A DNA stretch of 64,000 nucleotides from an uncultured Flavobacteriaceae bacterium (GCA_947500585.1 CANMSN010000014.1:1-64000), one strand, 5' to 3'. Shown: positions 36,447-45,768, counted from the first letter of the stretch. The notes: a model not told the origin generated them from the sequence alone. A program made the numbers and translations.

Positions 36447-38048
36447 ATGCAGCTAGATTACGTTCCATTTTCTAAAACAGGCTATTTTTCATCTTTAATT
36501 TCTGATTATTTAGATGAAAAACAAGATTTAAAACCATTTTATAATCGTTTTCCAAGCTTAGAAAATTTTAGACTTCAGATTGAGGAAAAAGAAGCTTCTT
36601 TTAGTAATGAAAAACGTAATATTTTAGTAAAAAGGCTTAAAAATCAATATAAGCGTGTTGATGCTTCTAAAAGTACACTTCAAAATATTGAAGCTTTAAA
36701 AAGCTCAAAAACATTTACTATTACTACAGGGCATCAATTAAATTTGTTCACTGGTCCGCTTTATTTCTTATATAAAATAGTATCTGCCATAAATCTTTCA
36801 AAAGAATTAAAAGATAAGTATCCAGAATATAATTTCGTGCCTGTATATTGGATGGCAACTGAAGATCATGACTTTGAGGAAATAAATTATTTTAATTTTA
36901 AAGGTAAAAAGGTTCATTGGAATAAAGGTGCCAGTGGTGCTGTTGGTGAATTATCAACTGAAGGATTAGAGGAAGTTTTTGAATTATTTTCTTTAGAATT
37001 AGGAAAAAGTAAGCATGCAGAACAGCTAAAAAATCTTTTCAAGAAAGCCTATTTAGAGCATACTAATTTAGCTGACGCCACACAATTTTTAGCCAACGAA
37101 TTATTTAAGGATTATGGATTAATTATTATTGATGCGAATGATAGCGATTTAAAGCGTTTGTTTATACCTTATATTAGAGAAGAACTTGTAAATCAAACGC
37201 CGTATAATACGGTTTCAAAAACTAATGCCGATTTAGAAGCTGTTTCAGATGCTTATAAAATTCAAGTAAACCCAAGAGATATAAATTTATTCTATTTAAA
37301 AGAAAACTTGCGTGAACGTATTGTTTTTGAAGATAGGGTTTATAAAGTTATAAATACAGATATAATTTGGAGCAAGAGTGAAATACTAAAACACCTCGAT
37401 GAGGTACCAGAATGCTTCTCGCCAAATGTTATCATGCGTCCGCTATACCAAGAAGTAATTTTACCAAATGTATGTTATATAGGCGGTGGGGGAGAATTGG
37501 CGTATTGGTTTCAACTAAAAAGTTTCTTTAATGAAGTTAAAGTACCGTTTCCAATATTACTATTACGTAATTCTGCATTAATTCAAACAGAGAGTCAAGC
37601 AAAGAAACTCAAGAATTTAAATATTTCAAAAGAAGATATCTTTTTAAAACGTGATGCTTTTATCAATAAAAAGGTTAGAGAAATATCGAATATTGAAATA
37701 GATTTTTCAGAACAAAAAGAGCATCTTCAAAAGCAATTTAAAGATTTATATATACTAGCTGAACAAACAGATAAATCGTTTTTAGATGCCGTAAAAGCAC
37801 AAGAAGTTAAACAGCTAAAAGGTTTAGAAAAATTAGAGAAACGTTTGCTTAAAGCACAAAAAAAAGCTCTATCAGACCAAGTTTCTAGAATGACAGAATT
37901 TCAAAATCAATTATTTCCAAATCAAAGTTTACAAGAACGAAACACTAACTTTTCTGAGTTTTATTTGGAGTATGGACTAGAACTGATTCCAAGTTTAATT
38001 AAAAAATTAAAACCCTTAAAAGGAGAATTTACTATTATAACGTTATAA
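36447..38048 (+). CDS. bshC: Bacillithiol biosynthesis cysteine-adding enzyme
   Basis: BshC adds L-cysteine to GlcN-malate, completing bacillithiol. The 533-residue length matches the family. Typical stretches are FTITTGHQLNLFTGPLYF near residue 92, VPVYWMATEDHDFEEI near 132, and VCYIGGGGELAYWFQLK near 350, followed by a long C-terminal coiled coil (about 415-490). Cytoplasmic. It is 78 bp after the LRR operon but belongs to a separate pathway whose first enzyme, bshA, lies 12 kb away. A hairpin terminator follows. Confidence 0.93.
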   Translation: MQLDYVPFSKTGYFSSLISDYLDEKQDLKPFYNRFPSLENFRLQIEEKEASFSNEKRNILVKRLKNQYKRVDASKSTLQNIEALKSSKTFTITTGHQLNLFTGPLYFLYKIVSAINLSKELKDKYPEYNFVPVYWMATEDHDFEEINYFNFKGKKVHWNKGASGAVGELSTEGLEEVFELFSLELGKSKHAEQLKNLFKKAYLEHTNLADATQFLANELFKDYGLIIIDANDSDLKRLFIPYIREELVNQTPYNTVSKTNADLEAVSDAYKIQVNPRDINLFYLKENLRERIVFEDRVYKVINTDIIWSKSEILKHLDEVPECFSPNVIMRPLYQEVILPNVCYIGGGGELAYWFQLKSFFNEVKVPFPILLLRNSALIQTESQAKKLKNLNISKEDIFLKRDAFINKKVREISNIEIDFSEQKEHLQKQFKDLYILAEQTDKSFLDAVKAQEVKQLKGLEKLEKRLLKAQKKALSDQVSRMTEFQNQLFPNQSLQERNTNFSEFYLEYGLELIPSLIKKLKPLKGEFTIITL

Positions 38049-38076
38049 AAAAGCAAGCCCTAGAGCCTACTTTTTT
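38047..38076. terminator. Bidirectional hairpin terminator
   Basis: AAAAAAGCAAGC (38047-38058) pairs with GCCTACTTTTTT (38065-38076) at ten of twelve positions. It lies between the convergent bshC and lipoprotein genes and gives a T-run in both directions. Confidence 0.65.
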
Positions 38077-38100
38077 AAACTAATTCAAATTACTACATAT

Positions 38101-39801
38101 TTAATTACAAGCATCTGGAATGTCTCTGGTTTCTGTCAACGTTTCAATCAACCTATCTATGGTTGTTGTTCCGCGAACAGTAACTTCAATAAATTTGTCT
38201 TGCACATCGGTTACAACACCAGTAAAACTGTTGAAGGCAAACTGTGTTAGAATCTCCTGACCTGATAAATCTGCATTATTTTCCTGATATTTCCCTGTTA
38301 TTATAAAGCGCTGAATAAAAGGTACTTTAATGTTCTGATATTGTTGATAGACATCTGCTACAGAGATTGCAGTCTTGGGAGGAACACTCACATCTCTCTT
38401 CACTGAAACTATTACTGACTTTTCTGTACTCAAGCTACCAGACTTGGTATTGGTTTCTGTTTCTGTTTTTGTATATTGATAATTTCCGGTAATTTCGACC
38501 GCTGTTTTAGCTCCCACGCCAAAGAACTTAGTTTCTGCTTCATGAGAAATTTTAACAGAAACACCTGCAGAGTTGGTTGTTGCAACCGACATTGATTCTT
38601 CCCAACCAGCCGTTTGTGTTGTAGTAATACTGGTTTCTTCACTAATGCCTTGAGCCAAACTACTACTTGAGCTACAATTTCTAAGAGTACTATTATAAGC
38701 ACTGTTAGTAGATGAAGGTGGCATAATAGGTCTTACAAAATTCAATTCAGTAGCTTGTATATTCCAATCGATATCAAAAGATAATATCCTGAAATAAGCA
38801 AGCTTATGATTATTAGTTTCATCTTTGGCAACTAATCTTAAATCATTTGTTTGATCTAAATCACCTGCAAGTACTAATTTTTTATTTTGCTTAATGGAGG
38901 TAATTGTATAGAGTCCTGGCTTAAATTTTTCAATTTTAAATTTATAGTTGTCTAAAACAGTAGCATCCGTATTTACACCGTTATTAGTCAGGTTGGCCTT
39001 AGACTGAATATTTAACTGTCCTATAGAACCACTTACCGCAGTGTATAAATAATGGATATTAGAACCATCACGTACGCTTATGTTAAAAACATCTTCTTCT
39101 CCTGGGAGTTCTTCAAAGTAGAAAGTAGTATAGTTCGCAGGGTAATCTCCGTTATAATCTAAGTTTGAATCTGAAATTCGCTTCGTTACTATTGGAGCGG
39201 TCAAATCACCAGTACTTTCATATAACTGCGAAACGGGAGCTCCAATTATTATATTATTTTCATCTGCGATTTGAGCAAAATGTAAAACAGTACTTCTCAA
39301 TGATACTTTTGCAAATAGATCGTCAAGGCTATTTGCATCAATTTCTTGTGGATCGGGGCTTCCTTTAAATGAAAGTTTTGGAAAGCTTTGAGTAGCTATT
39401 ACTGAGCCATTTTCATCTTTTACCGTTACATCGATAGCTACACCTTCTTTTAGTTCATTTTCAATAGTATCCTCTAAAACATCGTTTTCAAAAGATAAAT
39501 AAGCAAGATTATTGAACTCATCAAAGACAACGGTTTGATCTTCAATATTCGAATTTGCGCTTATTGAAATGTCTGCTGTAGCAGGTTTATAGCCTTTTTT
39601 AGCAATATCTCTGGCACTAATGCTGATACCAATTTCGCCTTCATCTGTTTCGAATTCGTCTAATTGAATGGTAGATGGTAATACTTCTACTTGTCCGTTA
39701 CCACCATTGTCGATATTAGGGTCGTCTTTACTACATGCAGCGATAACTACAATACATAGTAACAGTACCAATTTTTTAATTAATTTGTTTTGCGTGTTCA
39801 T
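38101..39801 (-). CDS. Lipoprotein with aerolysin-like (ETX/MTX2-type) C-terminal region
   Basis: A 566-residue lipoprotein (lipobox VIAAC, Cys23, followed by SKDD). Residues about 40-145 form a beta-sandwich; about 285-345 resemble a carbohydrate-binding beta-trefoil lobe (YTITSIKQNKKLVLAGD). Residues about 385-545 have the features of aerolysin-family pore formers: a Ser/Thr-rich alternating strand pair at about 405-465 (SVATTNSAGVSVKISHEAE, TAVEITGNYQYTKTETE), then SVKRDVSVPPKTAISV, the phrase typical of ETX/MTX2 proteins, and a final long strand pair. Two GGAC repeats and a stem-loop lie upstream. Family assignment is from pattern recognition, not from a search; a non-toxic beta-rich adhesin is the main alternative. 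Confidence 0.6.
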   Translation of the reverse strand: MNTQNKLIKKLVLLLCIVVIAACSKDDPNIDNGGNGQVEVLPSTIQLDEFETDEGEIGISISARDIAKKGYKPATADISISANSNIEDQTVVFDEFNNLAYLSFENDVLEDTIENELKEGVAIDVTVKDENGSVIATQSFPKLSFKGSPDPQEIDANSLDDLFAKVSLRSTVLHFAQIADENNIIIGAPVSQLYESTGDLTAPIVTKRISDSNLDYNGDYPANYTTFYFEELPGEEDVFNISVRDGSNIHYLYTAVSGSIGQLNIQSKANLTNNGVNTDATVLDNYKFKIEKFKPGLYTITSIKQNKKLVLAGDLDQTNDLRLVAKDETNNHKLAYFRILSFDIDWNIQATELNFVRPIMPPSSTNSAYNSTLRNCSSSSSLAQGISEETSITTTQTAGWEESMSVATTNSAGVSVKISHEAETKFFGVGAKTAVEITGNYQYTKTETETNTKSGSLSTEKSVIVSVKRDVSVPPKTAISVADVYQQYQNIKVPFIQRFIITGKYQENNADLSGQEILTQFAFNSFTGVVTDVQDKFIEVTVRGTTTIDRLIETLTETRDIPDACN

Positions 39802-39829
39802 AATATGTTGTTTTGTGGATTAAACTTAG

Positions 39830-39889
39830 TTTTGTGTGCCCTTGCGCCTTAAAGGTCTGCAGCCCATAGTAGCGCAAGACACCACAAAA
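39830..39889 (-). ncRNA. Stem-loop in the 5' leader of the aerolysin-like lipoprotein gene
   Basis: An 18-bp imperfect stem pairs 39830-39847 with 39872-39889, with GCGCAAG/CTTGCGC perfectly matched at the loop end and about 15 of 18 pairs in all. The loop is 24 bases. It begins 29 bases upstream of the ATG, is much richer in G+C than its surroundings, and would form in the leader RNA. It could be a regulatory RNA element or a protein-binding site. Confidence 0.45.
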
Positions 39890-39957
39890 CGGTTGTTGTC
39901 AAATTAATGACAATGTAAATGTATTATCTAGTTGGTTTCCAATGAAATGTAGTGTGC

Positions 39958-39973
39958 GGACAAAAGTCGGACA
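39958..39973 (+). promoter_or_regulatory. GGAC direct-repeat box, copy 3
   Basis: GGACAAAAGTCGGACA, with half-sites at 39958 and 39969 (11 bp apart). It lies 157 bp upstream of the start of the minus-strand lipoprotein gene and 53 bp past the stop of the TPR-HTH regulator. Confidence 0.5.
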
Positions 39974-39989
39974 AGTCTAGAATAGATAC

Positions 39990-40005
39990 GGACTAAAGGG
40001 GGACT
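39990..40005 (+). promoter_or_regulatory. GGAC direct-repeat box, copy 4
   Basis: GGACTAAAGGGGGACT, half-sites at 39990 and 40001. It is 32 bp from copy 3, about three helical turns, so both could be bound on the same DNA face. Confidence 0.48.
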
Positions 40006-40025
40006 GGTATTTAATAATCAATGGT

Positions 40026-41900
40026 TTATACAGATAATATTAGGGCTTCCAGAGACTCGTTAGCATTGAGCCCTAATTTTTTACGAACTCTATATCTGGC
40101 TTTTTTTATACCTTCATTAGAAATGTTAAGAATAGATGCTATCTCTTTAGAGGATAAGTTCATTTTTACTAAGGAAAGAAACCTTAGTTCTGTTGCAGAA
40201 ATTTTTGGATATTGTTCTTTTATTTTGGAATTAAAATCCTTGTGTACTTGCTGAAAATAATTACTGAAATTTTCCCAGTTATTATCATCCTGCAGGTCAA
40301 AGTCGATGGTTCTAATTAGATGCTGGTAACCACCAGTATTTTGTGCTGTTTTTAATTCTTGCGCTTGTTGCTTTAAGTTTTCTAAAACTTCATTCTTTCT
40401 TGCTAAATGTAAGGCATGAGTGGTTAATTCTTTTTTCTTGAAAGCCAACTCATTATCCAATTTTTCTTTTTCGGCTTTATTACGTTTTATTTTTTGTCTA
40501 AAACCGTAATAACCAAAACCAACAACTAATAAACTAAGAAGAAGCCCAATGCCTAAAAGCAATTTTTGTAGGTTACTGACTTTTGCTTTTTGTTCAAGCA
40601 AATTAATTTCATTTTTTTGTAAAACAATTTCTTGTTCTTTTTCTTTTGTTTCAAACTCTGTTTTAAGTCTTTCTATTTCCTTGGACTTTTCCATGTTATA
40701 TACAGAATCATTTATGTTTTTGTAAGTTATATGGTCTTCCAATGCTTTTTTGTGCATACCTAAAGCTGCATAAGCTTCTGATCTGTCCCTGTAAGTTTGA
40801 TAAAGATCATCCTTGTTGCCAATGGAATCTGCTAATTCTATTGCTCTGTTTAAATAGGGAAGTGCTTTATCTGGAATATTTAATTCTTCTGTATAAACAT
40901 CACCTAGTTTTTTTAGAGCCCAGGATTCTGATAGCGGATGGTGTGAAATATTTTTAGAATAATAAATTGATTTTTTTAAATAATCAATTCCTTTTTGAAT
41001 TTGTCCCATTCTAACATGCGTTTTACCTATGTTAAATAACGTTATACCAATAAGACTGTGATTTTTTACTTCTTCAGAGTAACGTAAACTTTCTTCTAAA
41101 TAATTTATTGCAACATTATAGTTTTCTATTACATAATAGGAATTACCTAAATCATTTAAGGTTAATCCAATTTTTCTTCTGTTGTTTTCTTTTTGATAAA
41201 ATGTGAGTAATTCTTTTTTTATCTCTATGGATTTTTCTTTATTATCTGTGTAATGATAAAGCGATGCTAGCGCAGATTTTATTTTTATTTTTTCAACGTT
41301 TAATTTTAGGGCTTCGGCAATGTTTAATGCATTTAGTGCTGATTCAAAACCTTTATTATATTCTGTTTGTCTCATGTAAACTTTAGCACTTATAAGAAAT
41401 AGCTTCATCATTATAATTGAGTCTGTATTGGGCTTTGTGTACATCTCCATAGCTTCAGAAATACTCTTTAAAGCTTTATTGTAATCAGCGGTTACGTAGT
41501 GTAACTGAATCATATTATAAGTTACTAAGCCTGCTTCATATTTTTCATTTAAACTATTATATAAATTAAGAGATTTTGTGAAATAATATTTTGAAGAATC
41601 TATCTCACGTGATATCATAAAATATGCTCCTTTATGATTGTAAGATTTGGCTATTCCTTTTGTGTAGTTTATTTTTTTTGCAAGTTTTAGACCTTCAAGT
41701 GAATACTGTAAAGCTAATTTTGGTTTATGTCCATAATATAAATCATAAAGCGCATGTGCGGTTTTTACTTTAGAGGAATCTTGCTTTTGCTTTTGATAAA
41801 CATCCAAAAGACTATCTATTTTTTCTTGTTCCTGAGCCCAAATTGAATAGTTTGAAGTAATAATTATTACAAATAAGATAAGATACTTTTGTATCATCAT
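40026..41900 (-). CDS. Membrane TPR protein with LuxR-type HTH (regulator 1)
   Basis: A 624-residue regulator. A signal/anchor segment (IIITSNYSIWAQ) is followed by about eight tetratricopeptide repeats (residues 30-385), a coiled coil, one membrane helix at about 425-447 (LLLGIGLLLSLLVVGFGYYGF), a second coiled coil and a C-terminal LuxR-type helix-turn-helix (about 560-615, LSSKEIASILNISNEGIKKARYRVRKKLG). The TPR part should be periplasmic and the HTH cytoplasmic, so the protein can act on DNA directly from the membrane. It is 2-kb tandem with a paralogue. A GGAC repeat lies 68 bp before its start and two more just past its end, in the promoter region of the next gene, consistent with autoregulation and local control. 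Confidence 0.84.
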   Translation of the reverse strand: MMIQKYLILFVIIITSNYSIWAQEQEKIDSLLDVYQKQKQDSSKVKTAHALYDLYYGHKPKLALQYSLEGLKLAKKINYTKGIAKSYNHKGAYFMISREIDSSKYYFTKSLNLYNSLNEKYEAGLVTYNMIQLHYVTADYNKALKSISEAMEMYTKPNTDSIIMMKLFLISAKVYMRQTEYNKGFESALNALNIAEALKLNVEKIKIKSALASLYHYTDNKEKSIEIKKELLTFYQKENNRRKIGLTLNDLGNSYYVIENYNVAINYLEESLRYSEEVKNHSLIGITLFNIGKTHVRMGQIQKGIDYLKKSIYYSKNISHHPLSESWALKKLGDVYTEELNIPDKALPYLNRAIELADSIGNKDDLYQTYRDRSEAYAALGMHKKALEDHITYKNINDSVYNMEKSKEIERLKTEFETKEKEQEIVLQKNEINLLEQKAKVSNLQKLLLGIGLLLSLLVVGFGYYGFRQKIKRNKAEKEKLDNELAFKKKELTTHALHLARKNEVLENLKQQAQELKTAQNTGGYQHLIRTIDFDLQDDNNWENFSNYFQQVHKDFNSKIKEQYPKISATELRFLSLVKMNLSSKEIASILNISNEGIKKARYRVRKKLGLNANESLEALILSV

Positions 41901-41968
41901 TTTCAGGCTGATTGCAGTTTATAGCTTAAATATACTAATTCTTATTTTTGAGTTTAAATTTAGAGTAC

Positions 41969-41984
41969 GGACAAAAAGGGGACA
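41969..41984 (+). promoter_or_regulatory. GGAC direct-repeat box, copy 5
   Basis: GGACAAAAAGGGGACA, half-sites at 41969 and 41980, lies 68 bp upstream of the start of TPR-HTH regulator 1. It resembles copy 3 beyond the core too (both continue AAG then a TATAGA or ATAGAT stretch). Confidence 0.5.
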
Positions 41985-42096
41985 AGCTTAATATAGAATT
42001 ATATTTAGTGCAAACTTTACTTTTAAAATGTTTAATTAAATATTATTTTTTGTGCATGAATCATGACAAATCCGTAAAATAGAAAAGAGATTAAGT

Positions 42097-43950
42097 TTAA
42101 AAATTCAATACAAAGTCTTGTAAAGAGTCTTCCCTACTTATGCCTAATTTTTTGCGTAAGCGATATCGTGCTTTTTTAACGCCTTCATGTGAAATATTTA
42201 AAATGTTTGCTATTTCTTTAGAAGATAAGTTCATTTTTAATAAAGACATCAATCTTAGTTCATTGGAAGTTACTTCTGGAAATTTTTCTTTTATATTACT
42301 ATTAAATCCGGAATGCACCTGTTCAAAATAACGAGAAAAATTTTCCCAATTGTTATCATCTTTCAAATCAAAATTTATAGTTCTAATAAGTTGGTTATAT
42401 CCTTTTTTAGAGTTTTCAGAGGTCTTAAATGTTTTAGCTTGTTGTTTTAAGTTTTCAAGTACTTCGTTCTTTTTTGCTAAATGAAGCGCATGTGAGGTAA
42501 GTTCTTTCTTTTTATAATCTAGCTCAAGATTCAATTTTTCTTTTTCTATTCTATTTCGCTTCAATTTTTGTCGTAATGCATAAAAACCAATAAGCGATAA
42601 TAATAAACCAAAGCCTAAAAGCACTAAATATAATGTATTGATTTCTCCTTTTTTTTCTAGTAGATTAATTTCATTTTGTTGTAGTAAAATTTGTTGTTCT
42701 TTTTTTTCTGTTTCGTATTGCGTTTTTAGTTCATCTATTTGTTTCGATGTATTTTCATTATAAAGGCTATCATGTATAATTTGATATTGCCGTTGGTCAC
42801 TTAGTGCTTTTGGGTAGTTGCCAATTTTTTCATAGGCTAATGACCTATTCCGAAAGCCATCTTCAAGAAGGTTTAAAAGCTTCATGGAGTCTGCCATTTT
42901 AATAGCAGTGGAATGACTTTCAATGGCTTTTTTATAATTACCACTTCTAAAGGATGCATTTCCAATTTCATTGTAACTTATTATAATGTTGTTCGTTGAT
43001 CCTATTTTTGATGTAATTTTATGGCTTTCTAATAATAATTCTAAGGCCTTTTTATGTTCTCCTCTTTTTGAGTAAATACCTGCCATATTTGAGAGGTTAG
43101 AAGCAATAAAATCATCACGTTCCATAGCTCTAGAAATTACTAAACTATGTTCGTAATATTCAAGAGATGTTTCATAATCTTCAAGATACCAATACAAGTT
43201 GCCTAACTCTATATCCATAACGGCAATCCAATACTCATTTTTTAGGGTTTTAAACTTCTGTAACGATTCTTTTAAAGGTTCAATAGCTTCAGTATAGTTT
43301 CCTCTTAACATTTCTATCCTGCCTATATCTCCTATAGCTATGGCTTTACCAACCTTATTTTCAGGTTTTATGGTATCTAAAACTCTGGATGCTTTGAGTG
43401 CTTCTTTCATGGCCAATTTAAAATCGCCATTATCCATATAAATCGTAGATTTTCGCTGAATATTATCAACTATATGCGGACCATGTTTCAAGGCTGTAGC
43501 TACTTCCAATCCATTATCAGCTAATCTAAGTGCCGTTTTAAAGTCTCCTTGAATGGTTTCAAAAATAGCATATTCATTTAATGCAAACCATAGGTTTTTC
43601 TTATCATCAATACTAGAAAGAGTTTTTACTGACTTTTTAAAATAATATCTTGTAGAATCTAAATCAGGAAAAAACCTGTAGTAATATGCCAAGTTAAGGT
43701 AGCCTAAACCTTCACCAGTCTTATAATTTATTTTTTTTGAAAGCGCTAATCCTAGATTAGCATGTTTATATGCCTCTTTGTTTTTTTTGTGTTTAAACGC
43801 ATGAAATAGTTTCTGACTTGTTTTAACTTTTTCAATGCTCTCAGGTTGATTATTAAATGCATTCAGAAGACTATCAATTTTTTTATCGTTTTGAGATGTT
43901 AATACATATGGAATCAGTATGAAATATAGTTGAAAAAGGAGACGTTTCAT
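42097..43950 (-). CDS. Membrane TPR protein with LuxR-type HTH (regulator 2)
   Basis: A 617-residue paralogue of the preceding gene with the same order: signal segment (PYVLTSQ), TPR array (about residues 25-380), membrane helix near 425-445 (LYLVLLGFGLLLSLIGFYAL), coiled coil and C-terminal LuxR-type HTH (LSSKEIANILNISHEGVKKARYRLRKKLG). The C-terminal 65 residues of the two proteins are nearly interchangeable while the TPR parts differ more, so they probably recognise similar DNA in response to different inputs. Unlike its twin, it has no GGAC repeat in its own upstream region. It is divergent from guaA. Confidence 0.84.
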   Translation of the reverse strand: MKRLLFQLYFILIPYVLTSQNDKKIDSLLNAFNNQPESIEKVKTSQKLFHAFKHKKNKEAYKHANLGLALSKKINYKTGEGLGYLNLAYYYRFFPDLDSTRYYFKKSVKTLSSIDDKKNLWFALNEYAIFETIQGDFKTALRLADNGLEVATALKHGPHIVDNIQRKSTIYMDNGDFKLAMKEALKASRVLDTIKPENKVGKAIAIGDIGRIEMLRGNYTEAIEPLKESLQKFKTLKNEYWIAVMDIELGNLYWYLEDYETSLEYYEHSLVISRAMERDDFIASNLSNMAGIYSKRGEHKKALELLLESHKITSKIGSTNNIIISYNEIGNASFRSGNYKKAIESHSTAIKMADSMKLLNLLEDGFRNRSLAYEKIGNYPKALSDQRQYQIIHDSLYNENTSKQIDELKTQYETEKKEQQILLQQNEINLLEKKGEINTLYLVLLGFGLLLSLIGFYALRQKLKRNRIEKEKLNLELDYKKKELTSHALHLAKKNEVLENLKQQAKTFKTSENSKKGYNQLIRTINFDLKDDNNWENFSRYFEQVHSGFNSNIKEKFPEVTSNELRLMSLLKMNLSSKEIANILNISHEGVKKARYRLRKKLGISREDSLQDFVLNF

Positions 43951-44173
43951 TCAGAGGTTAGATTGTGTTTTGATAAAAATATATATTAAATATTTGAAAA
44001 TCAAATAAAGACTAATAATTGAGTTTTCACTATACTGTAAGGAGTATTTTTATTACAAAATTTAGATGCAAGACATAAAGTTGTAATTTATATGTAGTTG
44101 TTCTCAATAAATTTGTTTAAAATTTAATTTAAAAAAACTATCATTCCTAATTCTTCAATATAAAATCAATTCC

Positions 44174-44181
44174 TATTTTTG
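44174..44181 (+). promoter_or_regulatory. -7 box abutting the guaA start
   Basis: TATTTTTG matches the flavobacterial -7 consensus TAnnTTTG exactly and ends three bases before the guaA ATG, so the mRNA may be leaderless. The -33 region is weak (no TTG at the right distance), which keeps confidence low. Confidence 0.35.
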
Positions 44182-44184
44182 CGC

Positions 44185-45720
44185 ATGCAACATGACAAGG
44201 TATTAATTTTAGACTTCGGATCGCAATACACACAACTTATTGCCCGCAGAGTTAGAGAACTCAACATATATTCCGAAATACATCCATTTAATAAAATTCC
44301 AACAAACATAGAAGAATACAAAGCTGTAATTCTTTCAGGTAGTCCATTTTCAGTTAGGGGAGATGAAGCTTTACATCCTGATTTATCTAAAATTAGAGGT
44401 GTAAAACCCATGTTGGCAGTTTGCTACGGCGCACAATATTTAGCACATTTTTCTGGAGGTGAAGTAGCACCTTCAAACACCAGAGAATATGGTAGAGCTA
44501 ATCTATCTTTTATTCAAAAAAGCGAACCATTTTTTGCTCATGTTACAGATGGAAGTCAAGTTTGGATGAGTCATAGCGACACCATCAAACATCTACCAAC
44601 AAATGGGGTTTTATTGGCAAGTACTCATGATGTAGAAAACGCTGCATTTAAAATTGAAGGCGAAGCAACCTATGCTATTCAATTCCACCCAGAAGTATAT
44701 CATTCTACTGACGGCAAGCAAATACTTGAAAATTTTTTGGTAACGATTGCAGATATAAAACAAGATTGGACACCAGATTCGTTTGTTGAAGAAACGGTAG
44801 ACGCTATTCAAGAAAAAGTAGGAAACGACAAAGTGGTTTTAGGACTTTCAGGTGGTGTAGATTCTACGGTAGCAGCAGTATTACTTAATAAAGCTATTGG
44901 GAAAAACTTGTATTGCATTTTTGTTAATAACGGATTACTTCGTAAAAACGAATTTGAAAGTGTTTTAAATCAATATGAAGGCATGGGGCTTAATGTAAAA
45001 GGTGTTGATGCTTCTGATCGATTTTTAGCTGCTTTAAAAGGAATAGAGGACCCAGAAAAGAAGCGTAAAGCTATTGGTAATTCATTTATTGAGGTTTTTG
45101 ATGATGAAGCTCACAAATTAGAAGATGTAAAATGGTTAGCTCAAGGTACCATTTATCCAGATGTTATTGAAAGTGTTTCGGCAACTGGCGGACCATCGGC
45201 AACTATTAAAAGTCATCATAATGTTGGCGGATTGCCAGATTTTATGAAACTTAAAATAGTAGAGCCACTTCGTGCTATTTTTAAAGATGAAGTAAGACGA
45301 GTTGGTGCCACTTTAGGAATTGATCCTGAATTATTAGGACGCCACCCATTTCCAGGACCTGGATTAGGAATTCGTATTTTAGGAGATATTACTGCTGAAA
45401 AAGTTCGCATTCTTCAAGAAGTAGACGCTATTTTTATTAACGGGTTAAAGGAATGGGGCTTATACGATAAAGTATGGCAAGCAGGGGCTATGTTGCTACC
45501 CGTAAATAGTGTGGGTGTTATGGGAGACGAGCGTACTTACGAAAAATGTGTAGCACTTAGAGCGGTTGAAAGTACCGATGGAATGACTGCCGATTGGGTA
45601 AATTTACCTTACGAATTTCTTCAAAAAACATCAAACGATATAATAAATAAAGTAAAAGGCGTTAATAGAGTAGTTTATGACATTAGTTCAAAACCACCAG
45701 CAACCATAGAATGGGAATAA
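44185..45720 (+). CDS. guaA: GMP synthase (glutamine-hydrolysing)
   Basis: GuaA converts XMP to GMP with glutamine and ATP. The 511-residue protein has the class I amidotransferase domain first (about residues 1-190, nucleophile Cys80 in [14 protein letters not shown] and the His/Glu pair in QFHPEVYHS), then the PP-loop ATP pyrophosphatase domain ([18 protein letters not shown] near 220) and the C-terminal dimerisation domain ending KPPATIEWE, all canonical. I chose ATG at 44185 because it gives the conserved [17 protein letters not shown] opening; a TTG two codons earlier is part of the -7 box. Cytoplasmic. The next two genes, LysM and DUF922, follow it in many flavobacteria as I recall. Confidence 0.96.
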   Translation: MQHDKVLILDFGSQYTQLIARRVRELNIYSEIHPFNKIPTNIEEYKAVILSGSPFSVRGDEALHPDLSKIRGVKPMLAVCYGAQYLAHFSGGEVAPSNTREYGRANLSFIQKSEPFFAHVTDGSQVWMSHSDTIKHLPTNGVLLASTHDVENAAFKIEGEATYAIQFHPEVYHSTDGKQILENFLVTIADIKQDWTPDSFVEETVDAIQEKVGNDKVVLGLSGGVDSTVAAVLLNKAIGKNLYCIFVNNGLLRKNEFESVLNQYEGMGLNVKGVDASDRFLAALKGIEDPEKKRKAIGNSFIEVFDDEAHKLEDVKWLAQGTIYPDVIESVSATGGPSATIKSHHNVGGLPDFMKLKIVEPLRAIFKDEVRRVGATLGIDPELLGRHPFPGPGLGIRILGDITAEKVRILQEVDAIFINGLKEWGLYDKVWQAGAMLLPVNSVGVMGDERTYEKCVALRAVESTDGMTADWVNLPYEFLQKTSNDIINKVKGVNRVVYDISSKPPATIEWE

Positions 45721-45734
45721 AGATTGTGTTTTTT

Positions 45735-45768
45735 TAGTAAATTAGGTGTCTAAATAAAAGATTTACTA
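45735..45768 (+). repeat. Hairpin downstream of guaA
   Basis: TAGTAAAT (45735-45742) pairs with ATTTACTA (45761-45768). It lies 14 bp after the stop. The T-run precedes rather than follows the stem, so it is a weak terminator candidate. Confidence 0.3.
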
